A stretch of 64,000 bases of DNA from Arbacia lixula (GCA_963669155.1 OZ022593.1:17823289-17887288); one strand, 5' to 3'; shown: positions 11,290 to 22,194, counted from the stretch's first letter. Program-made: numbers and translations. The notes: generated from the letters alone by a model not told the origin.

Positions 11290-11955
11290 TTGTTATGTGG
11301 TGATAAAGCTAGCTAATTCTGATCAGGATAGCTCAGCCAGATCACAAAATAGCTAGCTATTTGCGTCTTCATTAGCCAGATCGGGCGAAATAGCTAGCAA
11401 TTTGGTTGAGAAAATTTCCCAAGAAATCTTGGGCTAGATGGAGCTAGCTACGAGCATCTTCACCCCGGGGGGGGCACTCACATACATTGGTGGTACGGGG
11501 ACGTGCCGCTTTGAAGACCCCCTTTTTGAGACCTCGATATCAGTTCTTTAGATCCTCTATATCCTACGCATGGCGAAAGTTCCGCGAAAGTTCCGCTCCT
11601 TAGCCTCCCCGCTGTGCCCCTCCCTCCGTTCTCCAGGTCCGCGGCTTGCGTGCAGCTTGCTACGCTTCAACATCAACCCGGCCGCCCGACCCGCCCGCCG
11701 AGCGAGCTGCAAGAAAACCCTGACGTAAACACAACGCGCGTCGCATGTGCAGCGAGGATCGTTCTGTAGACCCTGTTTTTCACAATGCCGGGCGGTGTAT
11801 TTTTAGTTCCTAAGACCCCACATTTTACGCGGATTTTACCCTTGTAGTCAGTTCCTTAGACCCCCATTTCAGGGTTTCGTGAGGCACACCCCCATCAAAA
11901 TATAATTTGAGTGCCCCCCCCGGGATCTTCACTAGCCTGAAAATTATTGTAGTAC
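11290..11955. mobile_element. MITE family A, copy 3, split by an insertion
   Basis: The left part (to 11463) matches 34788-34960 closely, including GCGTCTTCATTAGCCAGATC and TTTCCCAAGAAATCTTGGGC. It is interrupted by a 461-bp element and resumes at 11925 with ATCTTCACTAGCCTGAAAAT. Both outer ends are lost. Confidence 0.85.
11464..11924. mobile_element. hAT-like non-autonomous element with 8-bp target duplication
   Basis: Perfect ends CCCGGGGGGGGCACTCA on both strands. ATCTTCAC stands on each side (11456-11463 and 11925-11932), and removing one copy restores the family A sequence. An 8-bp duplication is typical of hAT elements (P and Merlin are alternatives). The body is GC-rich with AGTTCNTTAGACC words repeated near both ends and no transposase frame. 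Confidence 0.9.
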
Positions 11956-12230
11956 TGTTTTCATACTTGTCAAGGACTTTAACCTTCTTAGTACCAACCA
12001 GTGATAGCTCTATGCAAATTACAACACAGTTTATTACCTATGGGACTGAGACGGTTAACATACGCCCACTGCTAGTAGCGCCCACACTGCAGACGATATC
12101 CCACACAGTGCATTAGATTACCTTATAATGGACCGTGCGATCTACAGTGCACTATGCATTGAGGCAGCTGCTTTGCATTTTGAGAGGAGTGAGATTGGTC
12201 CCAGGGTATCCTTACAATTTACATACACAC

Positions 12231-12620
12231 AAGGCCCAGAAACAGGGATAGCAGAGCTGGTATTTGTGCAAAATTTGACAATTTATGAATATTCTCTCAA
12301 GGCCTAGCAGTGTACACTATACACGCTGTTTGTTATGTCATGTTCATGTACCATACCTGAAGAAGCGTTCATCCTTTTGTCATCGCCTAGGGGATCCCTA
12401 CCATGAACATGTACATGTACATAAGACCCAGAAACAGGGATAGCAGAGCGGGAATTTGTGCAAAATTTGACAATTTATGAATATTCTCTAAAGGCCTAGT
12501 AATGTACATTATATGTGGTGTATCTGATGTCAAATAAATACATACATGTATGTACATGTACAATCCTATTCATATTCCTATCGTATTCATAGCCTTGTTA
12601 ATGCTTGTTCTGTTAACTTG
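12231..12620. repeat. Direct duplication, ~191-bp period
   Basis: AGACCCAGAAACAGGGATAG, TTTGTGCAAAATTTGACAAT and TATGAATATTCTC occur at 12231 and again at 12422. The second copy decays after about 110 bp into a different ATG/TACAT-rich stretch. Confidence 0.8.
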
Positions 12621-13176
12621 ATTATTATGCATGATTATGTATGATGAAGTTCCAATTTTTCGTAAATGTTTTTAGCTTTTATTTCTTGATCGATACCAAC
12701 CTAAAATTGTTGTTGTTTTGTTTCTGTTTCTGTTTTATTCATGCCTTTTTTACATGAACATGACAACACCATATAACTTTGGTTAATTGAGCAAAACCTT
12801 TTCCTTTCTGCACCCCCTTACTCCTCATCCATGTTTTCATTACTTAACAATATTTCATGTATAAATGTACATATATGGTTATACAATAGAGTGTTTTGAG
12901 TGCATGTTATATGAATTGTTACCTCATCAGTGTTTGTTTTTCTTTTGATAAAAAAAGGTATGACAACAACTCATGCTATTAGCTTACATTGCAAAACCTC
13001 TGTTTGTTCCACTGTAATAGAGCATGTTTATGTCAATACTTTTTTTCTGTATCTTGTCATTGGTGCAGGCATTGGGCCCTACCTGCAACCAGGAGAGGAG
13101 TCAAGAGGTATCTCCAATAGACCACATTGCTTTCTTGGGCCATAACTTTTCAGGAGCTGGGCAAAAAATAGTCAAA
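12621..13176. other. No gene seen
   Basis: AT-rich. A 71-residue and an 89-residue frame near 12930-13293 run into the next MITE and show no domain. Confidence 0.5.
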
Positions 13177-13547
13177 GGCCATGTTTATCAACTTTTCAGA
13201 AATTTAAACGCGTTTCCAAAGGCCTTTACGAACGCGTTTCCAAACGCGTTTAAACGCGTTTCGGTGCATTTATCGACTCAATCGCCCAAGTAAAAAACCG
13301 GCCTTGTCACCGAAAACACGTGGTTTAAACACTTTTCAAAACAGCTTTGCGTTTATCTCGCTTCTTTAAACGCCTTTAAAATTTTAATGCGTTTAGGATC
13401 GTATAAATTTGCGTGTTTCAAATCAGCTTTCCAAACCCCCTAATCAAAACACCTTTGTGTTTATCAACTCGTTTAAACATGTTTAAAAAAATTTAAACGC
13501 GTTTGGAAACCTTAATTCTACCCAAAAAAGAGTTGATAAACACGCCC
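13177..13547. mobile_element. MITE family H (GTTTATCAAC / TTTAAACGCG)
   Basis: Left end GGCCATGTTTATCAACTTTT, right end (other strand) GGGCGTGTTTATCAACTCTT. The interior is built from many variants of the palindromic word GTTTAAAC and ACGCGTTT. Length 371 bp. The target duplication is unclear. Confidence 0.8.
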
Positions 13548-13920
13548 AAAATATCCCATTTCCTCTCCTTCCATGTCCCATTTGCAGACTGATATATGGC
13601 AATGCAAAATGCCCGATCACACTCAGATAAAATACGGTCTGACATGAGCCAGACACCAGCTGATGATTCACTTGAAGGTCGGCTACGCTTTGCTCTCAGC
13701 TCCTCTTGGATTGAGTTTAATTGGGATTTACACTCATTTCCATGGCAATCCAAACAAACAAAAAAATAGCGGCAATTAAAGTCACATTTTGTTTGGCCCA
13801 GTGATATACACAGAAATCACAGATCGTTTTTTGGTCTGCCACAGATGGAGTTGATTGGAAGAGCTAAGAAACCTCAAATTAGCAACAGGTTTGAACAACT
13901 AATGCCTATTTTAAATGCAC

Positions 13921-14015
13921 TCACAACAACACAGAAACACACACATAAATACACACAAACACACATATAAACACATACATACGCAACACACATATACAAA
14001 CACATATACAGTATG

Positions 14016-14050
<35 letters not shown>
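13921..14050. repeat. (AC)n-rich tract
   Basis: ACACAC with ATAC interruptions, ending in a pure run of about sixteen AC units at 14018-14049. Small Cys/Val-rich frames on the minus strand are translations of it. Confidence 0.95.
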
Positions 14051-14052
<2 letters not shown>

Positions 14053-14466
14053 CAACCACCATTTCTCGGAAATTCTGATCAGGATATCCAAATCATAAAT
14101 ATATGACTATGAGGACATATGAGGACATGAGGACTCGAAATGTTATCCAGTTATTACACACAGTATAAAGATATGGGAAATAGGACAAAAATGATTGCTT
14201 CTCTTCAATGTACATCTTCCAGACATTGAATGTGAAGTCAGTGCAGTCACACAGAGTTCACCAATCAAGTCCATGAATGTGACATATAAGCATACAGTAC
14301 ATACAAAAAGAAGTTATTTATGACTAGATCGTGCATATCCTCTTTCTGTTTTCCCAGTCTATGTGTCTCTGCTCTTTCTCTTTCGCTACTGGATTGTAAC
14401 CTACATTTTGTTTTGCTCATTTATCCATTTCCTCGTTTCTGTCTCCTGTGCTTGACCTGATACTTT

Positions 14467-14494
14467 CTTTCTCTCTTTTTCTGTCTCTCCCTCC

Positions 14495-14562
<68 letters not shown>

Positions 14563-14662
14563 TTCTTCCTTTCTTTCTCTCTCTCTCTCTCTCTCTCTCA
14601 CTCTCTCTTACTCTATCCTTTTCTGCCTCTCTGTCTTTCTTTCTGCCTCTCTCTCTTTTTCT
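14467..14662. repeat. (CT)n tract beside repeat E copy 1
   Basis: Long CT runs with TTT and CCC interruptions. It directly abuts dispersed repeat E. Confidence 0.95.
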
Positions 14663-14679
14663 TCAATATAAAAAAAATT

Positions 14680-14890
14680 CAGTGAACTACACTTTAATAC
14701 CCTTATAAACATGTTGAATCAAAGGTAAATCCCCAATAAAGAAAATCATAAAATTTGGATATAAACATAGAAGAATTCTATGACTAATAGATGAACTTTT
14801 GACCTATCCCTGCTGAATTCAGCGGTGTTCCATCTAAGATACCTTTCAGATAAATGTTTCTTGGGTAACCATCGATAAATCAGGGAACCA
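14680..14890. repeat. Dispersed repeat E, copy 1
   Basis: Starts CAGTGAACTACACTTTAATA and ends near AAATCAGGGAACCA. It is about 90% alike to 19710-19917. Both copies have a CT microsatellite just to the left, so read on the minus strand each ends in a GA run. That could be a retroposon with a simple-repeat tail, but no coding part or Pol III boxes are visible. Confidence 0.75.
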
Positions 14891-15273
14891 GGAATGAATG
14901 AATCCTTTTCTGCCTCTGTCTCCCTCTGTCTCTCATCTCCCCCACTCTCTCTTTTACCATCTGTATATCATTGTTTTGTTAATCTGTATCTCACCCTTTA
15001 TATTTTTGTCCCTCCCTTTTCTGATCATCCTATTTTATCAAGATCAAGCATTGTCTCTCTCTTCCAGCTCCATGTCCTCTTCTCTCATCTCCCTATCCCT
15101 CTCTATCTCTTCCTCCCCCTCCATTTCTTCCTCTTTCTCTTGCTCTTTTGTTCTCTCAATCTCTCTTCCTCATTTTTCTCTCTTCTTTTCTTTCTCTCTC
15201 TTTCCTCTTCTTTCTCTCTACCTCTCTCTTCCATACCTCACCCCCTTCTCTCCCTCTCCCTCTCTCTCTCTCT

Positions 15274-15330
<57 letters not shown>
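14891..15330. repeat. Pyrimidine-rich tract with (CT)n
   Basis: Almost all C and T on the plus strand, ending in pure (CT)n at 15285-15328. The Ser/Leu-rich frames of up to 174 codons across it are translations of simple sequence. Confidence 0.9.
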
Positions 15331-15469
15331 GTACTTCCTGACAGTAGCTTCCTGTCCTAGTGACCTAGTGACCCCTTCTTCCTCTGGCCTAAACTCCGCC
15401 TTCCACATTTCTTGCTGACTCTACAGATGTCACTCCACCTCCTCACACTTTTATCAACATTTATTAACT

Positions 15470-15805
15470 CTCACTATAAAAGGTCGAAAAATATTTAGCC
15501 CAAGCTAAAGTTAGTGCTGGCTGGGAGGAGGGTCAGGTCTGCATCAGACCCGAGCTAAGGTCACTATAAAACATTTCTCGATATAGTGCGGACTAAATCA
15601 GTGACCCATGCATGGCGAGCGTGCGTTCAATTTTCGCGCTCGCGGGAAGCACAGCTGATTGGGCAATAGGTTACCACAGCAACTAGTCCAGTCTCACTCT
15701 CGTCATAGGTGGTCAAAAAGGCAGTATAAAATGACTTACCCAGTGCTGAAGTTACCCCGCTTCTGAAATGGGGTAAAGTCAGCGCACACTATAAAAGGGG
15801 CATAA
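15470..15805. repeat. Possible element with repeated CACTATAAAA words
   Basis: CACTATAAAAGG at 15473, CACTATAAAACA at 15561, AGTATAAAATGA at 15724 and CACTATAAAAGG at 15789 punctuate a segment with CGCGCTCGCGGG in the middle. The words all point the same way, so a classical inverted-repeat element is not proven. It resembles the iterated-word MITEs elsewhere in the window. Confidence 0.35.
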
Positions 15806-15862
15806 TATAAGTGCCACAAGTGAAAGTATTCACCCATAACATCAACACACACAGGTCACATA

Positions 15863-16040
15863 CAGTGAAACCTGTCTATAGTGGCCATCCAAGGGAAACA
15901 AAAAGTGTGGCCTTTATAGGCAGGTGGCTGCTATAGACAGGTTCATTAACACATGATCTCTCTCCAGGGGAATTATTTTAGTGGCCATTTTAGACAGGTT
16001 AGCTGCTATAGACAGGTGGCCGCTAAGACAGGTTTGACTG
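15863..16040. mobile_element. MITE family I (CCTGTCTATAGTGGCC), short copy
   Basis: TA at 15861-15862 and 16041-16042 flanks ends CAGTGAAACCTGTCTATAGT and (other strand) CAGTCAAACCTGTCTTAGCG. Inner copies of CTATAGACAGGT and GGCCTTTATAGGCAGG lie inside. Length 178 bp. The same words form the large minisatellite at 40502-43801. Confidence 0.9.
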
Positions 16041-16042
16041 TA

Positions 16043-17243
16043 CATTTCAAATGGCACTGAAAGGGTTAAACATGAAGTAAAAAGGACTTTCACTCATCAA
16101 GTCATCCCTGTATTCATGAAGCGGCACGCGCAACCACAAATGCATGCTTTCACTTTTTGAGTAAAATGTGATTAAAGGTTTTATCTGCTTTTTGACCTCA
16201 ACGATTCAAGCACAGAGAAAAAGCCAAGTATCTACTTTTTCCTTCCATATAGACACTTTATGCAACTAAGGTAAAACCATAACACAGCAAACCTTCAAAC
16301 GCAAGTGTCGCTTGTTGGAAATGTTGCTGCAACATATGAATGAATCCATGAAATGGCACGCATGTGTGTCAATACGTGAATCATTAAAGTGCGGATTTAG
16401 AGACTATGTGTCTATTGTGTCACTTTACTCATATCATAAAATTTGCACTTTAATGATTCAACACTATAGACTAGCAACGAACAGCGTGGCAAATTTCTTT
16501 AGTGTTTTCTACCATTTAAAACCTCACAATTGCAAACGCAGAAAGGCAGCCTGGCCTTTTAGTCTTTAGCCTTTAGAAGTGAAAGTATGGAGTATAATGT
16601 GCACCAAAATGTAATTTATCGTGTCATGATGATAAAAATCCTTATCCAGGCACACATACCCCCCCCCCCCTTCCTCCCTCCCTACCTAGTCATCCGACCA
16701 AAGTAGGAACGACAAATGTGGAACAGTTCGTGAATAATGAATGGCACCACCCACATGTTTTCATGTCATCTTTTTTTAGACTCGGCCAGACTGATTTCCA
16801 TTACTGGGATCAAGCGTAATACTCCAAAGGTCACGTGTGTCTACATTTTATGCATGTGAAGTCATAATCACGAAGTGTACCGCATATAAATGACATCACA
16901 TGGTTAAGATGCGACATCATACTCTCACTTTAGGTTACATCTTTAAAGGGATACATCATGCTATTAAAGGAATAGGTGACCTTTCAAGAAAATTTCTCTG
17001 TGTTGAAAAGAAGCTACACGGGGGTGGGTGGGTGGGTGGGGGGGGGGGGGGGGGGGGGACTCAGGGTGATTGAGCTCCCATGATGCAAATGTGTGAGAAG
17101 GTATTGAGTTACGAGGTTTCATCACCCTAGCAACAATATATCACATCTCAAATTAGAGTTTTGTTGTCCAGTAAGTGTTTTTGTTCCTTCACCCTTTCTG
17201 TACGTGGCAGGTTAAATACTGCTCTATAAGATTTGTGTGCATT
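16043..17243. other. No gene seen; one small hairpin and a poly-G run
   Basis: GAATCATTAAAGTGC at 16378 pairs with GCACTTTAATGATTC near 16446, a hairpin of about 85 bp overall. Poly-C lies at 16661-16670 and a GGGTGGGTGG/poly-G run at 17022-17059. Nothing else is recognisable. Confidence 0.55.
17022..17059. repeat. Poly-G run
   Basis: GGGTGGGTGGGTGG leading into about twenty consecutive Gs; a plausible G-quadruplex former. Confidence 0.95.
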
Positions 17244-18100
17244 AAGCCCTTTTCTCACTATGATTTCTTAACCCTGTACTATCGTTATATGCTTTTCACA
17301 CTGGCAAAAATTAGCCCCGTACTATCCTTAGCCCCGTACTATCCCTAGCCCCGTACTATTTTTTGAAGCTTTTCACACTGACATTTCTTAGCCCCGTACT
17401 ATTTCTTAAACCCGACTAGCTTTTCACACTGTTCTCACTCGAAATCATTAGCCCCGGACTTTCTCGACAGCTTATGAATATTTATGAGTGTATGTCTTGC
17501 ACATTGGCTCTTTACCACTCCGCATCAAGGTCACTCGCCCGTCGGGCCTTATCTGATTGGTCTCGGCGTTTCGGCCTTGAGAGCTGACACCGCATTTCCT
17601 TAGCCCCGTACTATTTTTCGTTTCTGTTCACACTGGCGCTCTTAGCACCGGACTATTCGGCTTGGCCCTGCAATTGCGGTGTTAGCCCTGCTTTTTTGCA
17701 GGGCCAAATAATCCTGGATTATTGGTGGGGCTAGCCTACTTTGGTAAAAACCAATGTGAACAGAAAGTGGACTAAGCTTAGCCCCGTACTATAGGTGGGG
17801 CTAAGGCCCCCCCTTAGCCCCACCTATAGTACGGGGCTAAGGAAATTTTTGCCAGTGTGAAAAGCATATTAGTCCTCTCCTATCCCTAACCCCGGACTAT
17901 CCTTAGCCCCTTTTCTCACTGGCAATTTTAGTCCCGTAAGATCCCTAAGTAAAATCAACTCCTGTTCTCACTTGCTTTCGTTAACACCGGACTTTCTAGG
18001 TATAGAATATTCATGACTACCTTGCCTCGTATTGGTTGCAGTATGATCTGTTTTCGTCGCCTTCCTTAACCCTGGACTATTTTTTTTTTGTGTTTGGATC
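17244..18100. mobile_element. Older family D relative that received copy 2
   Basis: Sequence on both sides of 17289-17867 is itself family D-like: CCCTTTTCTCACTATGA and TTAACCCTGTACTAT on the left, then CTAACCCCGGACTATCC, CCTTTTCTCACTGGCAAT and TTAACACCGGACTTTC on the right. The newer element therefore sits in a more diverged member of its own family. Confidence 0.6.
17289..17867. mobile_element. MITE family D (AGCCCCGTACTAT), copy 2, whole
   Basis: Ends ATGCTTTTCACACTGGC on both strands. Inside are five direct TTAGCCCCGTACTAT-like words on the left, a body shared with copy 1, and a right terminus with two inverted words about GGTGGGGCTAAGG. Length 579 bp. No transposase. The flanks are too similar to the element itself to fix the target duplication. 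Confidence 0.88.
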
Positions 18101-19170
18101 AGAAATGTTCGACGGCCTGGAAGCCACGCCATGTTCTAGGCTGTGAAGTCTGTTTCTTTCTGTTGTACTGCTGCAAACACAACTCTGTCTGGGCACTTAG
18201 ACTAACACTTCCCTCACAGAACGAAGGCTTAGTCTATATGTCCAGACTGTGTTGTGATAGCAGTGTTTAGCCATTGTGTCCATGCATGCAGTGTGTACAC
18301 ACACTCTACAGTCTTTAAATTAAGACTACATATGAGTTTGGACCATTGATATTTAAGAACTTAAAAGAACTTTCCCAAGCATAGTGACAAGTGTGAAAGT
18401 ATGTTCAGAATACTACAGAAACATACACAAAGTATGTGTTGCTTATGATCAGCGAAATACTGCTGTGGCAAAATAAAGCGAGATGTTAGTCTGTAGTCGC
18501 TCAGACTCAACTGTGACAATGTGTCCTTAACCGAGTCTGGGTAAACCAGACTACAATGTGGCTCACCATACAGAGGCAAGTACATACAATACTGCTATAA
18601 CTAGTCTCATGACATCACAGTCAGACTGGGCTAAGCCATAACAAAAGTTCTGCCAAAAATATTTTTAAAATAGCAAAGGTACATCACCGAATCGCACATG
18701 ACTGAAATGCTAAAACATAACATGTTTAAAGATAAGAATTGTACTTACTTGTTAAAATTGCCAACATTCCAATCAATTATCCCCTTCCTTTGATGCTCCT
18801 TAAAGGAAGACAAAAAAGACGAGGTATTAATATTCCAAGTGAACAAAAAATACATATTGCTTCTCCAGAGTCAAGTTAATTTTCCTGTATGAGCTATAAT
18901 CACTCTGACAAATTTATTTTGGTGCGGCTGGCTAAAAGTTCAACGGCACGTGATGTCATTATTTCCAGAAAAAGAGCAAGTGACTAAAATGAAGCATAAC
19001 AGGGCAATTCACACTTTAAAGATTGTCCGTCCCTTTTGCAAGCTTAAAATTTGAAATCGTCTATCACGATCGTAAAATGAAAAAAGTGTGATTCAAGACC
19101 ATTTCTAAGAATATAGCATGTTGAAGCTTTCTGTATATGTAAAAAATTTCAGCCGTTAAATTTCAAACCG
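18101..19170. other. No gene seen; family F scrap at its left edge
   Basis: TTTGGATCAGAAATGTTCGACGGCCTGGAAGCCA at 18093-18126 is a small minus-sense family F end. The rest is unassigned; short frames show no domain. Confidence 0.45.
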
Positions 19171-19195
19171 ACTTTTTTCGTACTACGAAAAAAGT
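19171..19195. repeat. Perfect 12-bp hairpin with 1-base loop
   Basis: ACTTTTTTCGTA then one base then TACGAAAAAAGT. It may be the heart of a decayed palindrome; flanks do not pair. Confidence 0.9.
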
Positions 19196-19620
19196 ATTAG
19201 TCTTTGTTACAGTATCTATGTGCTTATTATGCGTGTGTAAAATCCTAATTTTATGAGTTACTACCAAACTTTGGAGATGATTCCTCCCATAAAACAATTT
19301 TTTTTCATAATGCGTTTTATAATTTAATAAACAGATTAATCAATAAAGCAGATATTTCAACACAAACTGCTAAGAGCCTGAGGTAAAGACTATTAATCAG
19401 ACGTTGTTTACATGCATTATTTTAATTTTACACTACGTATCAGTTTCAAATTGTGAATATAGAGCTTGCTAACACTTCTCTATATGTTTTGCCAATGTTT
19501 CGATGGTTTTGTGGTGATCTGAAAAAGGGACTGGCTGTCTTTAAACTACTAGGTTGCATACAGCAGTATAAAAGTATACCATTCAGACTTTCCCTTCGTC
19601 TGTCTGTTTGTATGTATGCA

Positions 19621-19690
19621 TTCACTATCTGTCTGTCTGTCTGTCTATCTGTCTCTCTCTCCTTCTCTCTCTCTCTCTCTCTGTTTCTCT
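19621..19690. repeat. (GTCT)n and (CT)n microsatellite
   Basis: GTCT units pass into CT units immediately before the second copy of repeat E. Confidence 0.95.
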
Positions 19691-19709
19691 GATGTAGCAA
19701 TAATTTTCA

Positions 19710-19917
19710 CAGTGAACTACACTTTAATACCATTTCAAAACATGTTGAATCAAAGGTGAATCCCCAATAAAGAAAATCATAAAATTTGGTCATAAACTGT
19801 GATGAATTCTATGACTAGTAGATGAACTTTTGACCTATCCCTGCTGAATTCAGTTCATCCAAGATACCTTTCAGATCAGCGTTTCCTGGGTAACCATCGA
19901 TAAATCAGGGAACCACC
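19710..19917. repeat. Dispersed repeat E, copy 2
   Basis: Matches 14680-14890 from CAGTGAACTACACTTTAATA through AAATCAGGGAACCA, with a few small indels. See copy 1 for interpretation. Confidence 0.75.
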
Positions 19918-20135
19918 AATGAATTGAGTAAGGGTGGAGGAGTTATTTTTCTTAAATTGATTTCATTGGTCTTTCATCTGTGAATCACCGCCAATTGCTG
20001 CCAGAGATTTAGGTTGAGAGCTGGTGTATAGTCAGTCACTTCCTCTGTCCATTTCTTGAGTGATAATGTGAGTTTCATATTACTTGTTACATTCAATGAT
20101 CAAATTGTCATGATTGTCTATGAAATGTTTGTTGT

Positions 20136-20223
20136 TTGAGGTGTCTAGGGCCCCTGGGAGAACAGTGCTTTGCTTACTGAGGGTGCTACCATGGTAAAAG
20201 ACAAATAAATAAATGAATAAATG
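20136..20223 (+). mobile_element. LINE 3' end (CR1/L2-like), fragment
   Basis: AGGGCCCCTGGGAGAACAGT then GGTGCTACCATGGTAAAAGAC and a tail of AAATAAATAAATGAATAAATG. A short conserved 3' end with such a tail is usual for CR1/L2-group LINEs. The only coding-free 3' piece is here; the upstream body is absent or unrecognisable. Confidence 0.55.
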
Positions 20224-20263
20224 CAGAAAGACCAAAATAATTCATTGGGTGTACCTGGGAATA

Positions 20264-20378
20264 CCTGGGGCCATTTTCATCAAACCTTACTAGCCTACTT
20301 AGCTACTAAAATGCATGCAGCTGAATGCACTTTGGCAACTAACTAGGCTTAGTAAGGTTTCATGAAAATGGCCCCAGG
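20264..20378. mobile_element. Palindromic MITE (GGGGCCATTTTCATCAAAC)
   Basis: CCTGGGGCCATTTTCATCAA on the left and CCTGGGGCCATTTTCATGAA on the other strand at the right, pairing for about 40 bp each side of a short centre. Length 115 bp. The symmetry continues into the flanks, so the target duplication cannot be read. Confidence 0.88.
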
Positions 20379-20394
20379 TGAATTTTCTTCCTGT

Positions 20395-20765
20395 TTTAAA
20401 GGAGCAATAGTGTAAAATGCACGGGGAAAGTCAAAAAGCACTCTCATATCAACCTTTCAGTACCATAGGTGCATCAATATAAGTCAATAGGATTTTTCTG
20501 TCTTCTTACTGAGAGACTTAAGTGCAAGTATGCTAGGGTGCACCCAATTGTTGTCCCAGTTTCAGAAGGGGTAATCACGTACAATGCAAGGAACAATCGA
20601 ATTGCATTCTTTCACATTAAGCACAACTTTGTTTTTCATCACACCTGATCATTCCCAAATTTAGTCTCCATTTGAAAGTGGTAACAGTGTGAACTGGATG
20701 GGGGAGTCCAATTACACTCTCTCACATTGAGCACAACTTTATTTTCCATCATACCACGTTTATCC
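20395..20765. repeat. Diverged tandem repeat, ~110-bp unit, two to three copies
   Basis: The pattern GGTAAYNNNGT...CAATTRCAYTCTYTCACATTRAGCACAACTTT occurs at about 20572-20650 and 20681-20760, and a weaker version starts at 20400. Copies differ at many positions. Confidence 0.6.
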
Positions 20766-20955
20766 CTTACTCCTGACGCACCGTCACATGGCTGCCTGAG
20801 GAGTAGGGTCCTAATTTAGCGCCAGAGAGAGAGAGAGAGAGAGAAGAGAGCGGGGCGAGCTAATTTAAGCTAAGATGTTGATCAGTGTAGAGGGGGGAAG
20901 GAGTACTGTGTGTCATCCAGGAGAGGTGAAAACGTAAAGTCAACTACCTCTAGAG

Positions 20956-21109
20956 GCTTTTTTACACTGGGTTTACTCAGTGCCATGCTATTGTTAGCCA
21001 CATCCTACATTGGGGTTCAACCCCCCCCTCCCCCCCCCCCCCCCCCCCGTACCCTCACCGGTAGTACAGGGCTAAGCATATGTTAACTAGTTTGAAAAGG
21101 GTACAAGAT
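20956..21109. mobile_element. Family D relic
   Basis: GCTTTTTTACACTGGGTTTA at the left, GTAGTACAGGGCTAAGCATA and AGTTTGAAAAGGGTAC at the right. A poly-C run (21022-21048) lies inside. Strongly decayed. Confidence 0.6.
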
Positions 21110-21195
21110 GTTCATCACTCCTGACTGGGGTGACAATGTAGAAGTCTAGTACACTCGTTTCCCCTGTTATTAAGCAAATAATCAACGTTGGTGAA

Positions 21196-21317
21196 GGTGA
21201 TGGGATGAACTATCACTTCTGAGGCGATCTGGATGTAGCTATCTTTCCGAAACGCAGCTGAGGAAAGATAGTGTATACATTCAGATTGCCGAGGAAGTGA
21301 TAGTTCGTCTCATTGCC
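21196..21317. mobile_element. Foldback element, ~53-bp arms
   Basis: GGTGATGGGATGAACTATCACTTCTG pairs with the inverse ending CATTGCC near 21317. The inner arms meet at CTATCTTTCC/GGAAAGATAG around a 13-base loop. No coding content. Similar in build, though not sequence, to 7381-7556. Confidence 0.85.
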
Positions 21318-21945
21318 TGAAACCAAAAGTTGACCATTTGCTTTATATTCCACATCTACACCAAAAGTGACAATTTGACGTACAAAAGTAATGTTTACTT
21401 CTCTACCTAACCCCGAGCCCCTGCCATGGGGAACACGCATGTAGGACGCGCATTAGGAAGCATTAGTAGGAGCTACTGCTAGTCAATTGATAGTCCGAGT
21501 GTAACGCACTTTTATTTCGCACGTACTTAAAATATTGATAACGCGTTAGGACTGTGAGTAGTGAAGAGATCAGTGAAACCAAAAAGTACTATCACCTAGA
21601 GTGTAACGAACTTTTCTTCTCAGGTGATCAGATGGGCAAAACTACGCTTTATCACACGATCAACTCTTGACCAATCCAATAGCAACATTCTTAGTATGTG
21701 GAATATAATGTGTTTTTAGCCCTGTACTATTGTTAGCCCCGTACTGTAGGTGGGGTTTGTTACAACCAGTAATGTCGCAGCGACACATAATACCACATGA
21801 AGGCATAATGTGGTGCTAGGGTTTTGGGTACAATATCATGAGCAATGTTTGCCATGCTCAGAGAACAATGAATGTGTTTTCCCACATTGAAGAAAATGCT
21901 GGAATCCAATTCCTGGCATTCACTTCAGAGATACACGATACTAGT
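21318..21945. other. No gene seen; family D scrap
   Basis: TTTTAGCCCTGTACTATTGTTAGCCCCGTACTG at 21713-21746 is a leftover of family D. The remainder shows no gene. Confidence 0.45.
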
Positions 21946-22194
21946 CTGCCCCACTCTGACAAAAGGAAGCAACTAAAAAAAGAGACTTTTCTTGTAAATG
22001 ATCAACATGTGTCTGTCATTTGTAGTGGCATCAGTGCAACACCACATCGTGTTAGATTGAATATCTCGCAACAAGATAAATATTTCTTGTCCAGATTTTT
22101 CTCGCATGTAGGGAATGCTGGGTACAATCTAAGAATACCAATAACCCATATTTAAGTGATTTGTCACTTGCTTCCTTTTGTCAGAGTAGGGCAG
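21946..22194. mobile_element. MITE family J (ACTCTGACAAAAGGAAGCAA), copy 1, whole
   Basis: Ends CTGCCCCACTCTGACAAAAG and (other strand) CTGCCCTACTCTGACAAAAG. The body includes GAGACTTTTCTTGTAAATGA and AACACCACATCGTGTTAGAT. Length 249 bp. Other copies: 33717-33900, 54814-55049 and the window end from 63920. Confidence 0.85.

Noticed and set aside
12355-12400. Hammerhead-like start CTGAAGAAGCGTTC
   Set aside because: No GAAA box or closing stem follows at the needed distance.
14894-15418. Plus-strand frame of 174 codons rich in Ser, Leu and Phe, like a membrane protein
   Set aside because: Pyrimidine-rich simple sequence codes for Ser/Leu/Phe in every frame.
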